Source: Saturnia japonica | Lineage: Eukaryota > Arthropoda > Insecta > Lepidoptera > Saturniidae | Assembly: GCA_033032175.1 (NCBI GenBank) | Contig: CM065312.1 | Coordinates: 992,001 to 1,056,000, forward strand | Direction: 5' to 3' | Length of the DNA: 64,000 nt | Part shown: one piece after another, positions 35,097-50,000 of the stretch | How the letters are laid out: every line of letters begins with the position of its first letter | Numbering within the stretch: the first letter of the stretch is position 1 | Notes under the pieces: generated by a model | What the model was told of the DNA's origin: nothing | Seen by the model: only the letters and a program-made list of their open reading frames with translations | Database searches by the model: none | Position numbers and translations under genes: made by a program

Positions 35097-38000
35097 CTGA
35101 ACGCATATTAACAAGCTCACGTTCCATCATAATCATAGCTGTGGTGCCCTACTTCCTACACGTCTACTGTTCAATCCATGAACGTTATTTTTTTATTTCA
35201 AATTATCCGTCTCGATGGACCATAAACATGTATATATGTTCAGCATTATAATATTAATGTTTATTATGCTGAAATAAACTTTATTTCTATAAATACAAAT
35301 TAAACGTAGCACAACGTGCATACCCAAACAATATCATTTTAACAAGAGAAAGTTCTAGGCAGTATTAACAAAATACAAAATCTAGGGCAAAGCGAAGTTG
35401 CCGGATGAATAAAAATAAAAATCTAATGTTCATGGATTGATCACTTACCATAGGATGCTATACTAAACTAATAGAATCTCTAATTGCGTATATTTTCTTC
35501 CCATTGCATTCAAAGAGTGTACAAATAAATTTAACGATATATTTGATCGCATTGAAAAATTATAGAATCTTTATAAAGCTTGAGATCTCCTGAAATATTG
35601 CAGTCCCGTCTGAAATACTACTCAAGCAGCACAACTCACCCAGAACTGAACATGCGCAAAAACGTTTCTTGTACCATCTCAAATATTTAAGTAACAATTG
35701 TCACTTTTTACATTAATATGATCACGTTAATTTTTTTATAAATTACAGATATTGCAATGTAGAAGAAATATATTAGATTTCTCATTGCTATTTAAGGTTA
35801 TAAATGCCCATGTTGGTAGTCCTTTTTTATTGAACCAGACACACATCTCCGTTCTTCGTATTAGTACTCGCTTGCAGAATCACATGACCTTCTATCAACC
35901 TAGTGTCCCAATAAATACTGGCCAATACTCGTCCATCTACCGAATGTGCTATAGCTATAAGAGTATTCAGACTAAATTTGATATTTTCTATAATCCTTTA
36001 GCCTCATTAAGTCTCAATTTAATATAAATAGTATATTATACCGAACTAAATTTATATTAGTGTTCTAAATAGTTTGTACTTGAAAGTGTGATTTTTATAA
36101 CGTCGCGTAGTTTCACATCAATTAGGTTACAATTGTTAAAAGCAAGTTTATCAAGTCTTGCCACAATAGAATTTACAATTGTAACCACTTTATGTGTCAG
36201 TTTGATTCAAAATGATTTGTACTTAAATTTAGTTTGAGTAAAAATGAATTGTATAACTTATAACGTTATCCTTTATAACGATAAACTCCTATAACTTGAA
36301 TGGCAACTTGTTTTGTTAAAACCCACATATTGAAAATCCTCTATAACGACAAAAAATGCTCATTCCCTTGAGTTTCGTTATAAAGAGTTTACACTGTATT
36401 TTAATTAATTTTATTTGTGAAAATGTAAAACATCTCGCATAGAATTATGTTGAATATAGTTAGTGAGTATAAACAGATAAATGAATTAATTTAGGGTTAA
36501 TATAGGGATCACGCAGAGACGCTATGTATAGAGCGAATAATACATACTTGCCCTTGGTTCTGGCGTAGTCCTGGTGCTGCATAGGTGCGTGAGAACCCAT
36601 CGCGTCTGTGGCAGGGAGAGTGTCGTCCGCTAGCGACGACAATCCGAGGGAAGATGCTGAGGATAGCGACCTACCGCCATGACCTTGCTGTAACTGGAAC
36701 AAATCTTAATTTAATTATAAAAAAATATATAATACAAAAATAGTTTTCTAAACCTTATGAAATTATCAATCAATAGTCATAGAAAACCTATCATAGGTAT
36801 GGATATTCACCTACCTTTTAGCTTCCACCGTGGTAGGGCTTTTAAGATAGATAAGTCGATGGCGACTGTCGCTTCGTACTCATAGTTTGACGGTCATCGC
36901 TGGTCTCGGACTCTATTTACCACCGGGCAAAGTGTAACAGATTTGCCGAATATCAATAAAAATACATTTTTATAACCAGGTATCTAAATAAATAAAAAAA
37001 TTAATAACAGAATTCGCAAAAGAATTATATTGATTCGGCGGAACCTGGAACCTGAGAACGATATAAAAAAAAGAATTGGTTTTTACCGGTAATCCGGCTT
37101 TCTCCTTCTTGCTAAAGAGTCGGCCGAGCGAGCTCTTGATGCCGCGCTTCTTCTGCTGGTGCATCGATGCGATGGAAACCGCAGAAGCTGCTGAGGACAC
37201 GCCTCGTGGTGCACCGGGGGAGACTCCGCCCCATGCGCCACCGCCTAGTGACTCCTGGCTCGAACTATATCATATTTTTGTAATTTTAATGTATGTAAAA
37301 ATAAATGCAAAAAGAATCTTTATAATGTTTCTAACAACTCTAACTTATAGAGGACATGGCTAGGGCGCCACTTCCACGAACGAGTTTATTGCGGCGATAT
37401 TATTGTTCAGCCAATTCATTTTATAATAATTCGTAATTTTTTTTTGATCTGACCTTATTGTTAGCCTTAGAGGCGCTATCCAAAAACAGAACCGCTGATG
37501 GCTTCTACAGCTTTACCAGGCTCGGGGGCGCGCGCTTAAGGCATTCAGCTGCGAAAGCGTGGGCAACATGCACGCAAGGGTACCAAAATGGCCGGACCTC
37601 GGCTTGGGCTGTTACCGCGATTGCAAAGAAGTCGCGATTTGACTAATTCCCTATTCAAAATTCGAGTTAAATTAACATATGCATATATACATGTCCCTGC
37701 CTCATGGAAGCAAAAAAGGATATAACAATTCTATGAACGTGTATCACACGGTGATACTATCGCGACGATACGCGATCTACTCGCAGCGCAGTCGCTATAA
37801 ATCAATCAATTACGACGAGCGGTAATCATAAGAGACTCGCGACGAGTCGTTGCGGTTACGTGACGATAGCATGACGTACTGGAGGCGATACACACGCTCG
37901 AGAAGGTGGCGCCTAAGTGTCAAATCGATAAACAGATAACGCTGAATTCACAAAAAAAAAAAACTAAAGTTAATTCAAACTATCCCAAAATTAAAAGTCA

Positions 38001-41000
38001 CTAAATTAATATAATAGTATATTATTAGTAACTCACGAAATTATAAATAGAGAGGAGAGGGTACATAATTAAATATATTATTTGGCCTTTAACGGAAATT
38101 AGCAGAGTGCTTGGGATCAGTCATTATATAATAATTTTTTTAATAAATATAAGCATAATGCGTCACTACCTGGTTCGCGTTAATTGTAAAACTGAACAAG
38201 AATAAAAAAAAAAGCTTTTATCATAGCAAGTGAAATACTAATTACTGTAGCCAAGTCAATATAATATTTATTTATGTCAAGCTCGCTAAAATGGAATTAC
38301 TAACTTACTTCTTAGCTTCGATACTATAGTATCGATATGAATATCTACCTGGGTGTTAAGGGAGCACACAAAACTATACAAGTTACAACGTACCGTCGCG
38401 TCGCGTCGGCAACGACTATACGAGATATTGAGGTCGATTGAAATAAACATAAATTAGTAATTCCATTTTAATTTTGATAATATTTATTAACGTTATTATT
38501 TACTACCTTTCATTGTTAAATAAATACATATTTAAATGGCACAAATCAGGTTCACTTTTCTATATACCAATATTTTTTCTTGTCTAATCTGTTTCAAAAA
38601 ATGTTGAAATTAGCCACACTTCAACCTTCTGATAGTAACTGTTCCATAGAATTATTACAAATTTTTGAATAATATAATTTTATAGTTTCAGCTAGGTTAC
38701 TTTTTTTATTTGATCATAAGAATCAGTAACAAATCTAAGAATAAATAAAAAAATATTACAATTATATAATAAACAATAACGATAAATATATGAAGTAAAT
38801 TTGAAAAAATAATAATATACAAAACATTGCAAATAACTTCCCAATCGAAATTCAGGCTGAAATAACTAAAAGAAGTAGATTGAATATATTATCTAAAAAT
38901 GTTTAAATAACGCCTCTATCTACTGGCGACAGTCCGCGAAACACTCGACAATGACTTGAGTCACAATACTGCCCAATTAAAATTAATTTTATTTTTCATA
39001 TTAATCTTAAATATAACTCGCAGATTTAATCAGACTAGGATGATAGAACAAGTAATTATCTAAGATCTTATACAGATTAGATTTGAGGCACAATCTGTGA
39101 GGCATGTAGTTGAGCTCTGCGTCTGGACAGTCACACCAGACTGTCGCCAGGCTAGGGTCTGAAAGGTAAGCCTTGGGCGGGTCTAGATTAGTTCTAGATG
39201 AACACCTGTGTATGGGGATCCGTGCGAGGCTGCCCGACATTATCGACGTCCTGCGCAAGCGTGTAAACAAACGTAACACTTGTGTAAATTATTAATAATA
39301 CATATCGAGGGTGTAAAGGCTAATTGACTAACGCGCATATGATAATCTATACATGTTAGTCAATTGACCTTTACACTGTGGATATAATTTAGCATTTTAC
39401 TTATACTGATTGCGTTATATTATCCCTTCCCATACCCTGTATCCAGAGTCACGGTATTATGATAAATAATTAGGGATATTTATACACTTGGTGGCTCGTT
39501 TTTTTTTCAATATCTCCTATATTTTGTTTATCGTAAGAAGGCTTACATGATATATCCATGGAAGTAAATTGTTACGTCGTGCAAATTATGACGTAACTTA
39601 CAAACAAACATTTCGATTAGGTATCAAATATCATTATAGTAAAATTAGTCTGCATTACAAAGTCTATATAATTAATACAATCGAAGTGTCTGTTTGTAAT
39701 GTCAAAATAACCGTATTTCACTAAATGCATATGAAAGTATATATGAAATGAATAACAAAAAACCCATTTTTAAAATTTTTGTCTGACTCTTTGTTCCGGG
39801 TAATCTCCGAACGGTTTTGATGGGACTTTCACTGATAGATAGCTGATGTTATAGGAAGTAACTTTTATTTTAGAAAACTAATTAGGGTACTGCACAAATA
39901 AAAAATAAGCTGGACATGCTGAATCAATTCGGGCGCTTAAATGGCTTACGCTGAGTAAACCATAAGAGTTATAGCAAATTAATGTACTACATAATTGTAG
40001 ACATTAGAACAGAATTCGCGCGGGAATTCTGTAGTCCAAGTAACGAAGCCGCGGGCAAAGCTAGTCCTCAATTACTTCCTTTATACAATGATCTTTGTTA
40101 ATTTTCGTACATATTGTTTTTATTACTACGTGCAGCAGTGCTTTCTATGTTACTTAAAACTAGAACAGATTAAAATAATTAAGAAAAGTAATCAAAAATT
40201 AATCAAACGAATCGATTTATTAGTTTCAATTTTAATTTCTTATAAAAATTAAATTTACGTAATTCCTACAGTTTTACTGCAGCAACACGTAACGAAGAAT
40301 ATTGACAGGAAGAATTAATCTCTTTTGTTAGGCGTCAGGCATACAATAAATAAGTAATTAGTGTGGAGCACTTTGCGATCTCAAATGTTGTCTCTCTCTA
40401 CAAAAATAAACATTTAACATGTGTTGCAAGTCTTCTTAGGATGAACCAAGTGTAAGTATACCAGGTTACATAGGGATGTCAACTGATAATTTTACAAAAC
40501 CTTTACTTTATAAACAATCTTCTGAGACTGTAAACTATTGGTAGATTGAAAACGGACACTAATATTTGCAACTTATAGTTACATTTATACAGGTTTATAA
40601 ACTAACAGTTTTGGTTAGGTTAGGTTGAAACTGAAAATTTAATGCCAGAATCAAAATTAGTCGTTGAAAATTCTCATTTTTCAAGTCACAGAATCATCCT
40701 TTTGTTTATTTAGTAGATTACGTACATTACATCCTCTACCGACAGTTTATAATCCGAATAGATTGTTTACCTATAAAATAACGGTTCGTAAAATTATCCG
40801 ATGACATAATTATAACCTGGTATACTACAAGATAGAGAAAAATAAACAAACAAGCGTTTATAGATATCCTTAACTATCACAATACCGTGACTCTGGGTAC
40901 ATGGTAATAGTACAATTATACAGTGACAACATATACACAAACATTTATAATTATTAATTAGAGTAAGACACAAGAGTATCGAGGTCTGTAGGTATAAGAA

Positions 41001-44000
41001 AAATCGATATTTTTGACATGAAACATCTAATGCGGCGGATCAGACCAGTTGTTGGACCCAATGTTGGCGGATGTTGGCGTGGCGACGCTTTGGTCCAACG
41101 TTTCCGGTGTGGAGCCGAGTTAGTTTTTTTTAAGGAAAAAACAGGACTGAATCATAAGTTTCATGTTAAAATATGGATAGATTAAAAGCGGCTGGTAGGG
41201 ATCGCGACCACCATACATATAGTAATTAAATAAACATCTTTAGAGTGACTTTTTTTTGGTTTATCGTGTTTCGGATCACCCGGAGTATTTTTTTATATTC
41301 ACTAAAATGTTTCACATCTGCTGGGCGTCCCGTGACGGCCAACTTTTTTAGTGATTTTTTTTTAATTCAGGGACCCTTAGGTGTTCTGCAAGACGTACAA
41401 AAACAAATCCATTTAGAAGGGAACAATTAGTGTAGATACTAACGAGTCGTAAGAAGGCTGATAGTGTCCAGTGGTTCTGAGGCGATCCCTCTCCGCGTGC
41501 AGCACTCTCGCGGCGCGCTCCAACCGCAGCGAGCGCTGAGTCAGCGGAGACTCCGCCCCCTCGTTACCGACAGGCCCCGCCCCCACCACGCTTACCGCAC
41601 CGGGCATGCCTAGCCCGCTATCCTCACATAACTGCAACTGTGTACAAAGAAATACAAAACACATAGTGCAAGTCGCGCTAAGCCAAATCGTCAAATCATG
41701 GACATTAGACCACACTAAGCGAAACTGAATCGCAGCGGAGCGGCATGGCGCAGTACGTCGAAACATCTAAAGCGGCGGGTAAGACCAGTCGTTGGCCCCA
41801 ATGTTGGTAGCTGTTGGCGTGGCGACGCTTTGGTCCTAACTTTGGCGGTGTGGAACCTAGTTGGTTTTTTGTTAATGGGCAGACTGGATCATTTCAAAGC
41901 TTTATATTAAAGCATGGACAGATTAAAAGCATTTGGTAGGAATCGCGACTACTATGCACGTAGTAATAAAATAAACATCTTCAAAGTGATTTACTTTTGG
42001 TTTGTCGTGTTTCGGAATTACCTGGTATATATCCAGCAATAATTTATTTATTTTTAATATTCACCAAGATATTTCACATCTGCCAGACGTCACGTGACGG
42101 TCGAAGTTTTTTGTAAATATTATAAGAAATATTACTGTTATTATCTGAACTTTATTACTATATTTGTACAATAGTAAATCCGGGTTTTCAATATACGAAT
42201 ACTCTCGAACCGAGTGCGCTCATACGAGCTAGACCGTATAGAAATCTATTCGGAACTTGGTTTATACTTTAGGCGTCCATAAGTATCCGAGTAGCATGTC
42301 TCCTTGCACAATCTTCACAGTGCAAGGATAGTTAACATAACGATAGTCGGAAATTTAAACACTAAACATGTTTTAACTAAGAAATCAAGCAATAACGATA
42401 AAACTACACAATTATATGTTTTACGTGAACATAACATGAATTATTACGATAATATTAATGTTTTGTAACAATCAACATTAAAATTATTTCCTACACCCTG
42501 TTTTCCATATGTACATTTATTATAAAAGCTAGTTTTAAAATAAGGGATTCATCTAACATTAATACATTACATGATAGTTACGTACGAACGTAATATAATA
42601 TTTGATTTATATATTATAATACATAATTCTCTGACATTACCATTCTATTGCAAGAATTATTTTCAGGTCTACTCGATACTATAATATCAAAACTTTTTTA
42701 CAAACAGATATCGTATTGATAATATAAAAATTGCATCCTAATTAAGTAAATATAGTATATTTTAAGGATTATTAATAGGAATCATTCACACAAAGATGTA
42801 AGAACACAAAGAACTCGGAAAGCCATTCCTTAGGTGCAGTGCTTGATGAATATTCTGTGACCAGCCGTACTATCTTCAACAAGCTTACTAAAAAATCATT
42901 ACTGCATTCTAGCGATTCTAACTCTTTTAACTACATAAAAATCCTGCTGACAAATCACATTATCTGAGTTATATAGAAATAGCAACCAATACTTTACATT
43001 ATATTATTTTATTTCTGAACTAAACACACACACCGAATAACTATAAAAGCTTGGATTTGGTTTCTTCATGAAATTGCAATAATACGTTTAAGGAATATTT
43101 TGCGTGGTAATGATTCAATATTAAGTAGGTGTGGACTGACACCCGTATTCATAAACGAAATGTATGAACGCATAGCGTCGTTTGGGCCTTCAAATGTCAA
43201 ATTCGTATAGGATTTAGACATGGGTAACAATGCGCTACACCGCGCAATTGCGCCAACTCAGTTCACTAAGCTAGAAGTATCAACATACTTATTCCAAATG
43301 TGTTGGCGCATAGTGCATTTTAGGCCGTACATTCATATTATAGTAGGCCCAATATAATAGATCGCATTTGACACTTCTTCAAAATTCAACAACATAACCT
43401 TGTAATGGAGGGCATACAGTTTTTTTTTTTTTTTTTTCAAAGTTAGAACTGCACGATTGCTTAACTTTCTTCAGTTAAAACTACATGTTTATTGTAACTA
43501 GAGGACACCTTGTTGTTAAAATTCAACCATAATTCATTTAATTAAAAATTAAATTTGACAGACAGGTTTCTAAGACTGACAGATTTCAAAGGTGATTTAT
43601 TTAATTGGCCCTACTATAATCTATGGTACTTCAAGCGCAGTGCAACCGGCTGCTTCACAGCGCCACGCCGCGTCGATCAACCTTTTTTATTTAAGTCTAT
43701 TCTCTATATTTAAGTGTGTTAAGATACAACAGGCGTAGGATGCGGTGTCGCGCATATTTGAGTTAACTCAGTGCTGTCAATAAGCTCCGCTTGAGTTATT
43801 GGGTTAACGCAAGCAATTTTGCTGAGTTACCCATGTCTACTAGTTTTTCTGTATCCTGTGCTTTCGTACTAATAAGTGATGTTTGTGAATACGAGTGTTG
43901 GATAGCGAGCGATTCATCAGACAGACCTGGCTGGAGGGCAGACTCTCGGAGGCGGGCGGGGCGCGGTACAGCGAGTGCGCAGGAGACATCGACGCGGGCG

Positions 44001-47000
44001 CCTAACAATATATATCACGTCAAACTATTTTACACGCTCTAGTTACATAGTCACGAGTTGTGAGCACAACTTCAAAACTAACTAAATACTCGGTAATCTA
44101 TAGTACTGGTTTAACAGTGTCTCGTATCACAAAATCTCTGTTCCCTGGTACTCGAGCCCTCTATAATCGGTCACCTACGCGCATGCGTAGCAGAACACAT
44201 GGCGCCACCACGTTGTGCTCATGACTCGTTATCAAGTATAACTAATTAAAATACTAACGTTAAAACGAGTACATGTATTTTAACCACGACGTATGTTTAT
44301 AACATTTCTTTCGCTACTTTATTAGTATAGAAATTTAAGAGTACACTTGATAACAAAAATTAACTAAGTATACTTTGTTGATTATAAGAAGTCTTGCTTG
44401 AAGTGTCCCTAGAACGTAAATCGTTAGGTCGTGCAAATTACGACACAACCTAACAACATGCGTTTCGACTATCAATTATCATTATTTAAAAAAATATTAT
44501 ATTGATAAACGGTATAAAAACATTTTGCACTACAAAATCATAAATCACTTTCTCTGTACAATTATTTTATGAATTTCCCTTTTTTATTTCATACTACTTG
44601 CCCTTTTACTTTCTATGTTATTTATAATTAGAGTAGACCGAAATAATAAAATCAATGAATCAAAAACTAAACGTACTTAAAATTAATCGAACTGTTATAA
44701 AAGGCACGGCACTTTAAAACTCACTTTAAAAAAAAAGAATTATTATATATATTTTAAATAATTAATTATTGAACACTGAATTATAATTAATATTATAATT
44801 AAAATGAACTATGAGTGTCACAGACTGGGTCTGAGATGGAACTGAGAATGGGCTACGGGATCGTGAGAAGACTGGGCAAAGTGGTGACACTAAATACTGG
44901 GAATGGTCTAAAGAAGATATGGTTTTGTGGTACTAGAGAAAGGTTGTCACTTTAGGGTTACATACTTTGGGTATAACAGAACGCTGTAGTACATTTCATT
45001 TATTAGTTAATTTTTTAATTTCAGTAAGAATATTGACTGAAAGAATTAATCTTGTTGTTTTGGGGTCAGGCATTTAATAATTCAATTGTTTCAGATTGCT
45101 ATCTCGATTGTTGTTAGTTTATTTTTGTTATTTCTTTTACACCGCTTACACATTCCTCAATTGATTTAAAGCAAAACCGTATTATCGAGTATGATTAGCT
45201 CTAAAAAAGAATCGAAAGTCGTAAAAAATAAACTTTCAACGTAAGGTATGTTCCATTACTAAAATAAACATTTGACATATTATATGTCATGCGACCCCCT
45301 CCTTACGATGAACAAAATATAACTGCAACATTATTTATACTTTTATAATTTATTACATTTACATATTTATAATTATTATGATACAATATTATGTTGTTTA
45401 CGACTATTGAATAAAATATATTAAAAAACAAAACAAATTATGATGTTATGAACAAGCCTCCAGAACCTATCAAATATAAATTTAAAAGCAATGCTAAACG
45501 AAACGCTCTTTTTTCAAACAGTAGACAAGACAAGCATATATATTTCTACCGATTATAATAAAGGGTTTCATAATATGCTTATAAAGGTAACTATTACAAT
45601 AAATAAATTATTTTTTGGGGTGTAAGGGGATCGAATTACATATATAGAATGGAAACGATCAAGCCAACCTCACCAGCACGTGGTGCACCCGGCTGAGCAA
45701 CGAACGAGGAAATGACGATAACGTAGTGGTAGGGCTGTACAACCCGATTGAGTCATGACCACCATGTACGTGGTGAAAAGCCGGTCATAGTGACTCGCTT
45801 ATGCGTGTCGCATTTCGGGATCACCTGTACATATCCAGTTAAATTTATGCAGGCCGGCATGACAGCAGCGACCGCCGATGGATTGTTAATCACTCGGTGG
45901 TCACCGTTGTGTTTACTATCTCAGGGACAGTACCGTCGATTTTCCACAAAAAAAAAAAAACAATTAATAAATAGCCGAATTTGTAATGTATTTGTTGGTG
46001 CGTACTGACCGTGTGGTATTTGTGGTGGGGTGGGAGATGCGGCAGATGAGGCCGGGAGGGTGAGGGCGCTAGCGGGGGGGAGTCGCCCCGGCGCGAAACC
46101 ACGTTCATGTGCTCGTAACTGCCCACCTGGAAACCACCAGAAACCATTGTAGTTGATGTTGCTGATGGTAAATGCTAAATGACAATTTATCATAGCACAT
46201 GCTGAGTTAGAGTCCTTTTCGATATTGAATGCGGCATTTGTTTAAATGATACTCCAGTGTATTGTAATTATGTCTTTGTTCTCTTTCAAATATATGTTAA
46301 AATAAAGAAAGAGTTTATACCCTGGACTCGAGCTCCTCTGCCCTGGCTTCCGTAGTCTGCTTCTCCTCCTGGATGAGCCGTATTTCGGTGTTGATAGCGT
46401 CGAGCTGTTCCTGCAACATGAGCGCCAGCGCCGCCGCGTCTGTATGTCCACCCTCCACGCCGCCATCCGACTCATCGTTCTGGAAGTATCAAAAGTCTAA
46501 CCAATACTGAAGGACCTACATAGTTTGTTAATTTTGAGGTTATTGAAAGTGGGGAAAATTCGCGAAAGTGGTTGCGACCTAGAGTAGCATAATTGTCATG
46601 TCGTATAATGTTTATACGTACTTCGGCATCACTGGACACGTCAAACTGTTGCTGGACGTTGGCAAGGACATGAGCTTGCTGGAGCTTCTCCCAAGAACCT
46701 TCCAACTGTGTCAACATAAACATTCACATTTTATTTGGATTAAACATACCATGCAATAAATAGGCACCTGTATGAATTAAATATATAGTTTTACTTTGAC
46801 AATATCACAATGTTCAGAAGAACTAAGGAGGAACGAAATATCTGTGGACGTCTGCTGAATTCGCGACTTGGAATTGACAAACGAATTTCCCAGAGGTTAT
46901 TATATATTTTCTAATTTGAATGTATTTGGTAATACTACTGGCTGATGATAGAAAAAAAAAAATCGCGAAAAACCGTAATGTTATAAGAAACTTGAGAACT

Positions 47001-50000
47001 ATATGCCTATTAGGCGGTTTTTTTTTAAGTCGCTATTCCATTTTTCGATGTTTTTGGAGAAGAAGAAGAATAAATTGTTTGTGGGATTGAGCTGTTATTA
47101 TACCAGTTCAGCAGTTTACGCTGAACACGGCGGCAAGAACAGTATGCCACAACTCAAAGAATAATGGCGACGTTTGATGGACGAGGATTCAAACGATAAA
47201 CGGTCGTGATGACAGTCCGTGAGACATCACAGGTCTACCGGGTCTACTATAGTAGTAAACGTTCACCTTAGCCTGGAAAAGACCCGGCGGAGGTTGCTGA
47301 GGAGCTCCCGGCGAGAGCGATCTCGTCAGCGCGTCCGTCTGCTGGATGTTGAAAGCGATCTCTTGCTCGAGCATCTGACGCTTGAGCTGTAACGAACATC
47401 AATGTCGTTAGGAGTGTTGATTTCTTTCTTTAACAAACTGCAAGGTCTACCTTGAGTTGGTTGCCTTAAATTCATTGGGACTATCGCCGTCATTACGCCC
47501 TCTGTCGTGACAAAGCACTATTACATCCCGATTTTCAGCGCGGTCTTGTCATTCCAAAAACACGCGTTAAACTACTTTGGCTGCGCTGGCGAGGGTTTTT
47601 GAGACACGGTTACTTTTAACAATAAATTTTCGAAAAATTCTGTCGATAGGATGTAAAATGGACGTGGTATCAATTTTTAAATTAAAAGAAAAATACCGGA
47701 AGAAAATGTCATAATATGCTAATATTGTGCGCGTATTTGTTTGGGATACCTGATCACAACGCCACTGTGATATTTTAAATTACTGAAATATTATTTTTAT
47801 TAATATTGAATCGGTGAGCTGATGAAAGAAATCGCCTGCTGCCGAAGACTGTGGAGTAATATATAGTGCCAATGAATGGCCAATACATGTAGTGAATATG
47901 AATTGCACGGAGTTATATAAATATGTAAAATTACTTTAAAAAATAATCTTCAGTAAAATAAGATCAAGCTATGTCTAACGCTGCATACATTACATAAAAT
48001 TTTAATAAATAAATATTCTTTTTTTTTTTTGTGCGTACAGACTGTAACCGAACCTACCTAGCATGACATAATATGATCAACCTTTTAATTTTATGTGATG
48101 AAGATTTTATTTCCTCCGCGTTTACTGTAGCAACATTATTTCAAGTCTGACATTAGTAATTGTCAATTCATTCTAGGAGATTAAAGAACAGACTATCAGA
48201 GCAATAAGAACGTCTCATCGTATTGCGAAAACGATCAGTACTTGATCCCAAATTATCGTAGTGATGCAATGAGTGCAATTCGTCTCACGATAAATAAATT
48301 ACTGTAAAATATAACAGCAGCAACTGTCTCAGGACCAATATATAACGAAGACCGTAATTATGCCTGTATGTGAGCACAACCGCGAAAACCAATTACGTTA
48401 TTTAGTTTGTAATAGTTTTCGAGTTATATGTAAAAAAACTAAAACCCTTTTTTAAATCTTAAAATATTTATAAGTTTTGCAATTGTTTATGTGTGGGTTC
48501 GAAATTTCCAATTTTCGAAAATAGTTGTGACCACGTAAAAAAATCCTTGTATATCCTTGTACATTTTGATTGCCTAAATTTCCCCTGAAGACTTAAAACC
48601 TCCTGATTTAAGAGTACATCTCCCAGATCTGGCAACAATCAAATGCAATACCTTAGCAACCCATGTCACGAAAACCAATTTAGTTCCTAACCGAAGAGAA
48701 GGAATATAGGCGCAGATCAACATCCGATTTTGTGAATTATGTTTATAATTATTATTTTATATCTCTATGATATTTTAGCATAAACACTTTAGTGTCAGTT
48801 CATAAAATTTAAATAAAAACATTGTGTTTGAAATGATTTATAATGTATACCTGTTCAGTCTCCATGCGCCACTTGGATAACTCTTTGAGTATGTCCTGCT
48901 TCTCTCCCAATAGTTCGTCGGCGTACTTTCTCGTCTTCTCCAACTCCTGGGTGAGGGCGTTCTTCTCGTCCAGAGCGTGCATACGCTCCTTCAAGTGAAC
49001 TTGCAACCTGGTCATTTTTATTTACGTTTGTTTTTAGCTAATATTGCGTGTACTGGAATTTAACTAACTCCTCTTATACTGATGCTAAATTTCGGCTAGA
49101 ATGGTTCACAGTAAAAACAAACCGGTTCGTTTCGAGCCCTACGAAGTGTACATACTAAGAATTAACATATCCGTAACATATAGCGTAAATTTAGTCCGGT
49201 ATTCCGCGTTTTTATTTGGGACAGACCTAAATCTGAGTCAAATTAATTATTGTTTATAATTACCAAAAGCATTAAAGTAAATATAAAATATTCGATAACT
49301 TTTTAATGTAATGAAAGCAGATAACGGTCATACGATCCAGTCGAGATAAATAATGAACAAAAACATATAGCCATAATAATTATTGAAAGCTTTGAGAGAA
49401 AAGATCAGGTATAATTATTACAGAGGCCCTTTTTATATGGCCCGATTACATATAAACAATCTGGTATCTAAATTGGCTAAACTGACAAGTCTTTCTTTGG
49501 GTCACTATTTATCCAAGATAATCCTAACCGATCCTAAACAGGATTGCAACCTGTTCTAAGTGGTTTAATAAAGTGACTCACCGATCGTTGGATTCAGACA
49601 AGAGTTTGTCGACGGTAGCGGACAGTCGAGTGTTATGCTCCTCGTTCATTCTTAACCGCTGGTTCAACCGGACCAACTCCGCGTTCTTCTCTTCAACACT
49701 CGCCTCCAATCGCTGTATCCTATCCTCAGCGGAGCCGTGACGTTCCTGCGCCTGTAACGATAAACCACAATAAATAACTTCACAAGAACACTTTTACTGT
49801 AAATATCGATAAGGGTCTGAAAAACCTAAAGATGACAAATGTGGTGTAGAAAAAATCTAGATTACGGTTTTAAATTCAACTTAATAAAAACGTATATAAA
49901 CTTAATAATTAATCCATTTGTCAGTTACTGCTGGCAAATGTGATTTTAAAACACAATATCCTCATCAAATATTTAAAAAATTACACTAATTTTCATTTCA

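Noticed and set aside
39007..39279. 90-codon minus-strand open frame in a liprin intron ([16 protein letters not shown]...)
   Set aside because: Tested as an alternative liprin exon: no match to any liprin segment and no paired splice sites in phase with its neighbours.
40613..40626. GGTTAGGTTAGGTT, resembling the insect telomere repeat TTAGG
   Set aside because: Only two units, inside a MITE; chance is enough to explain it.
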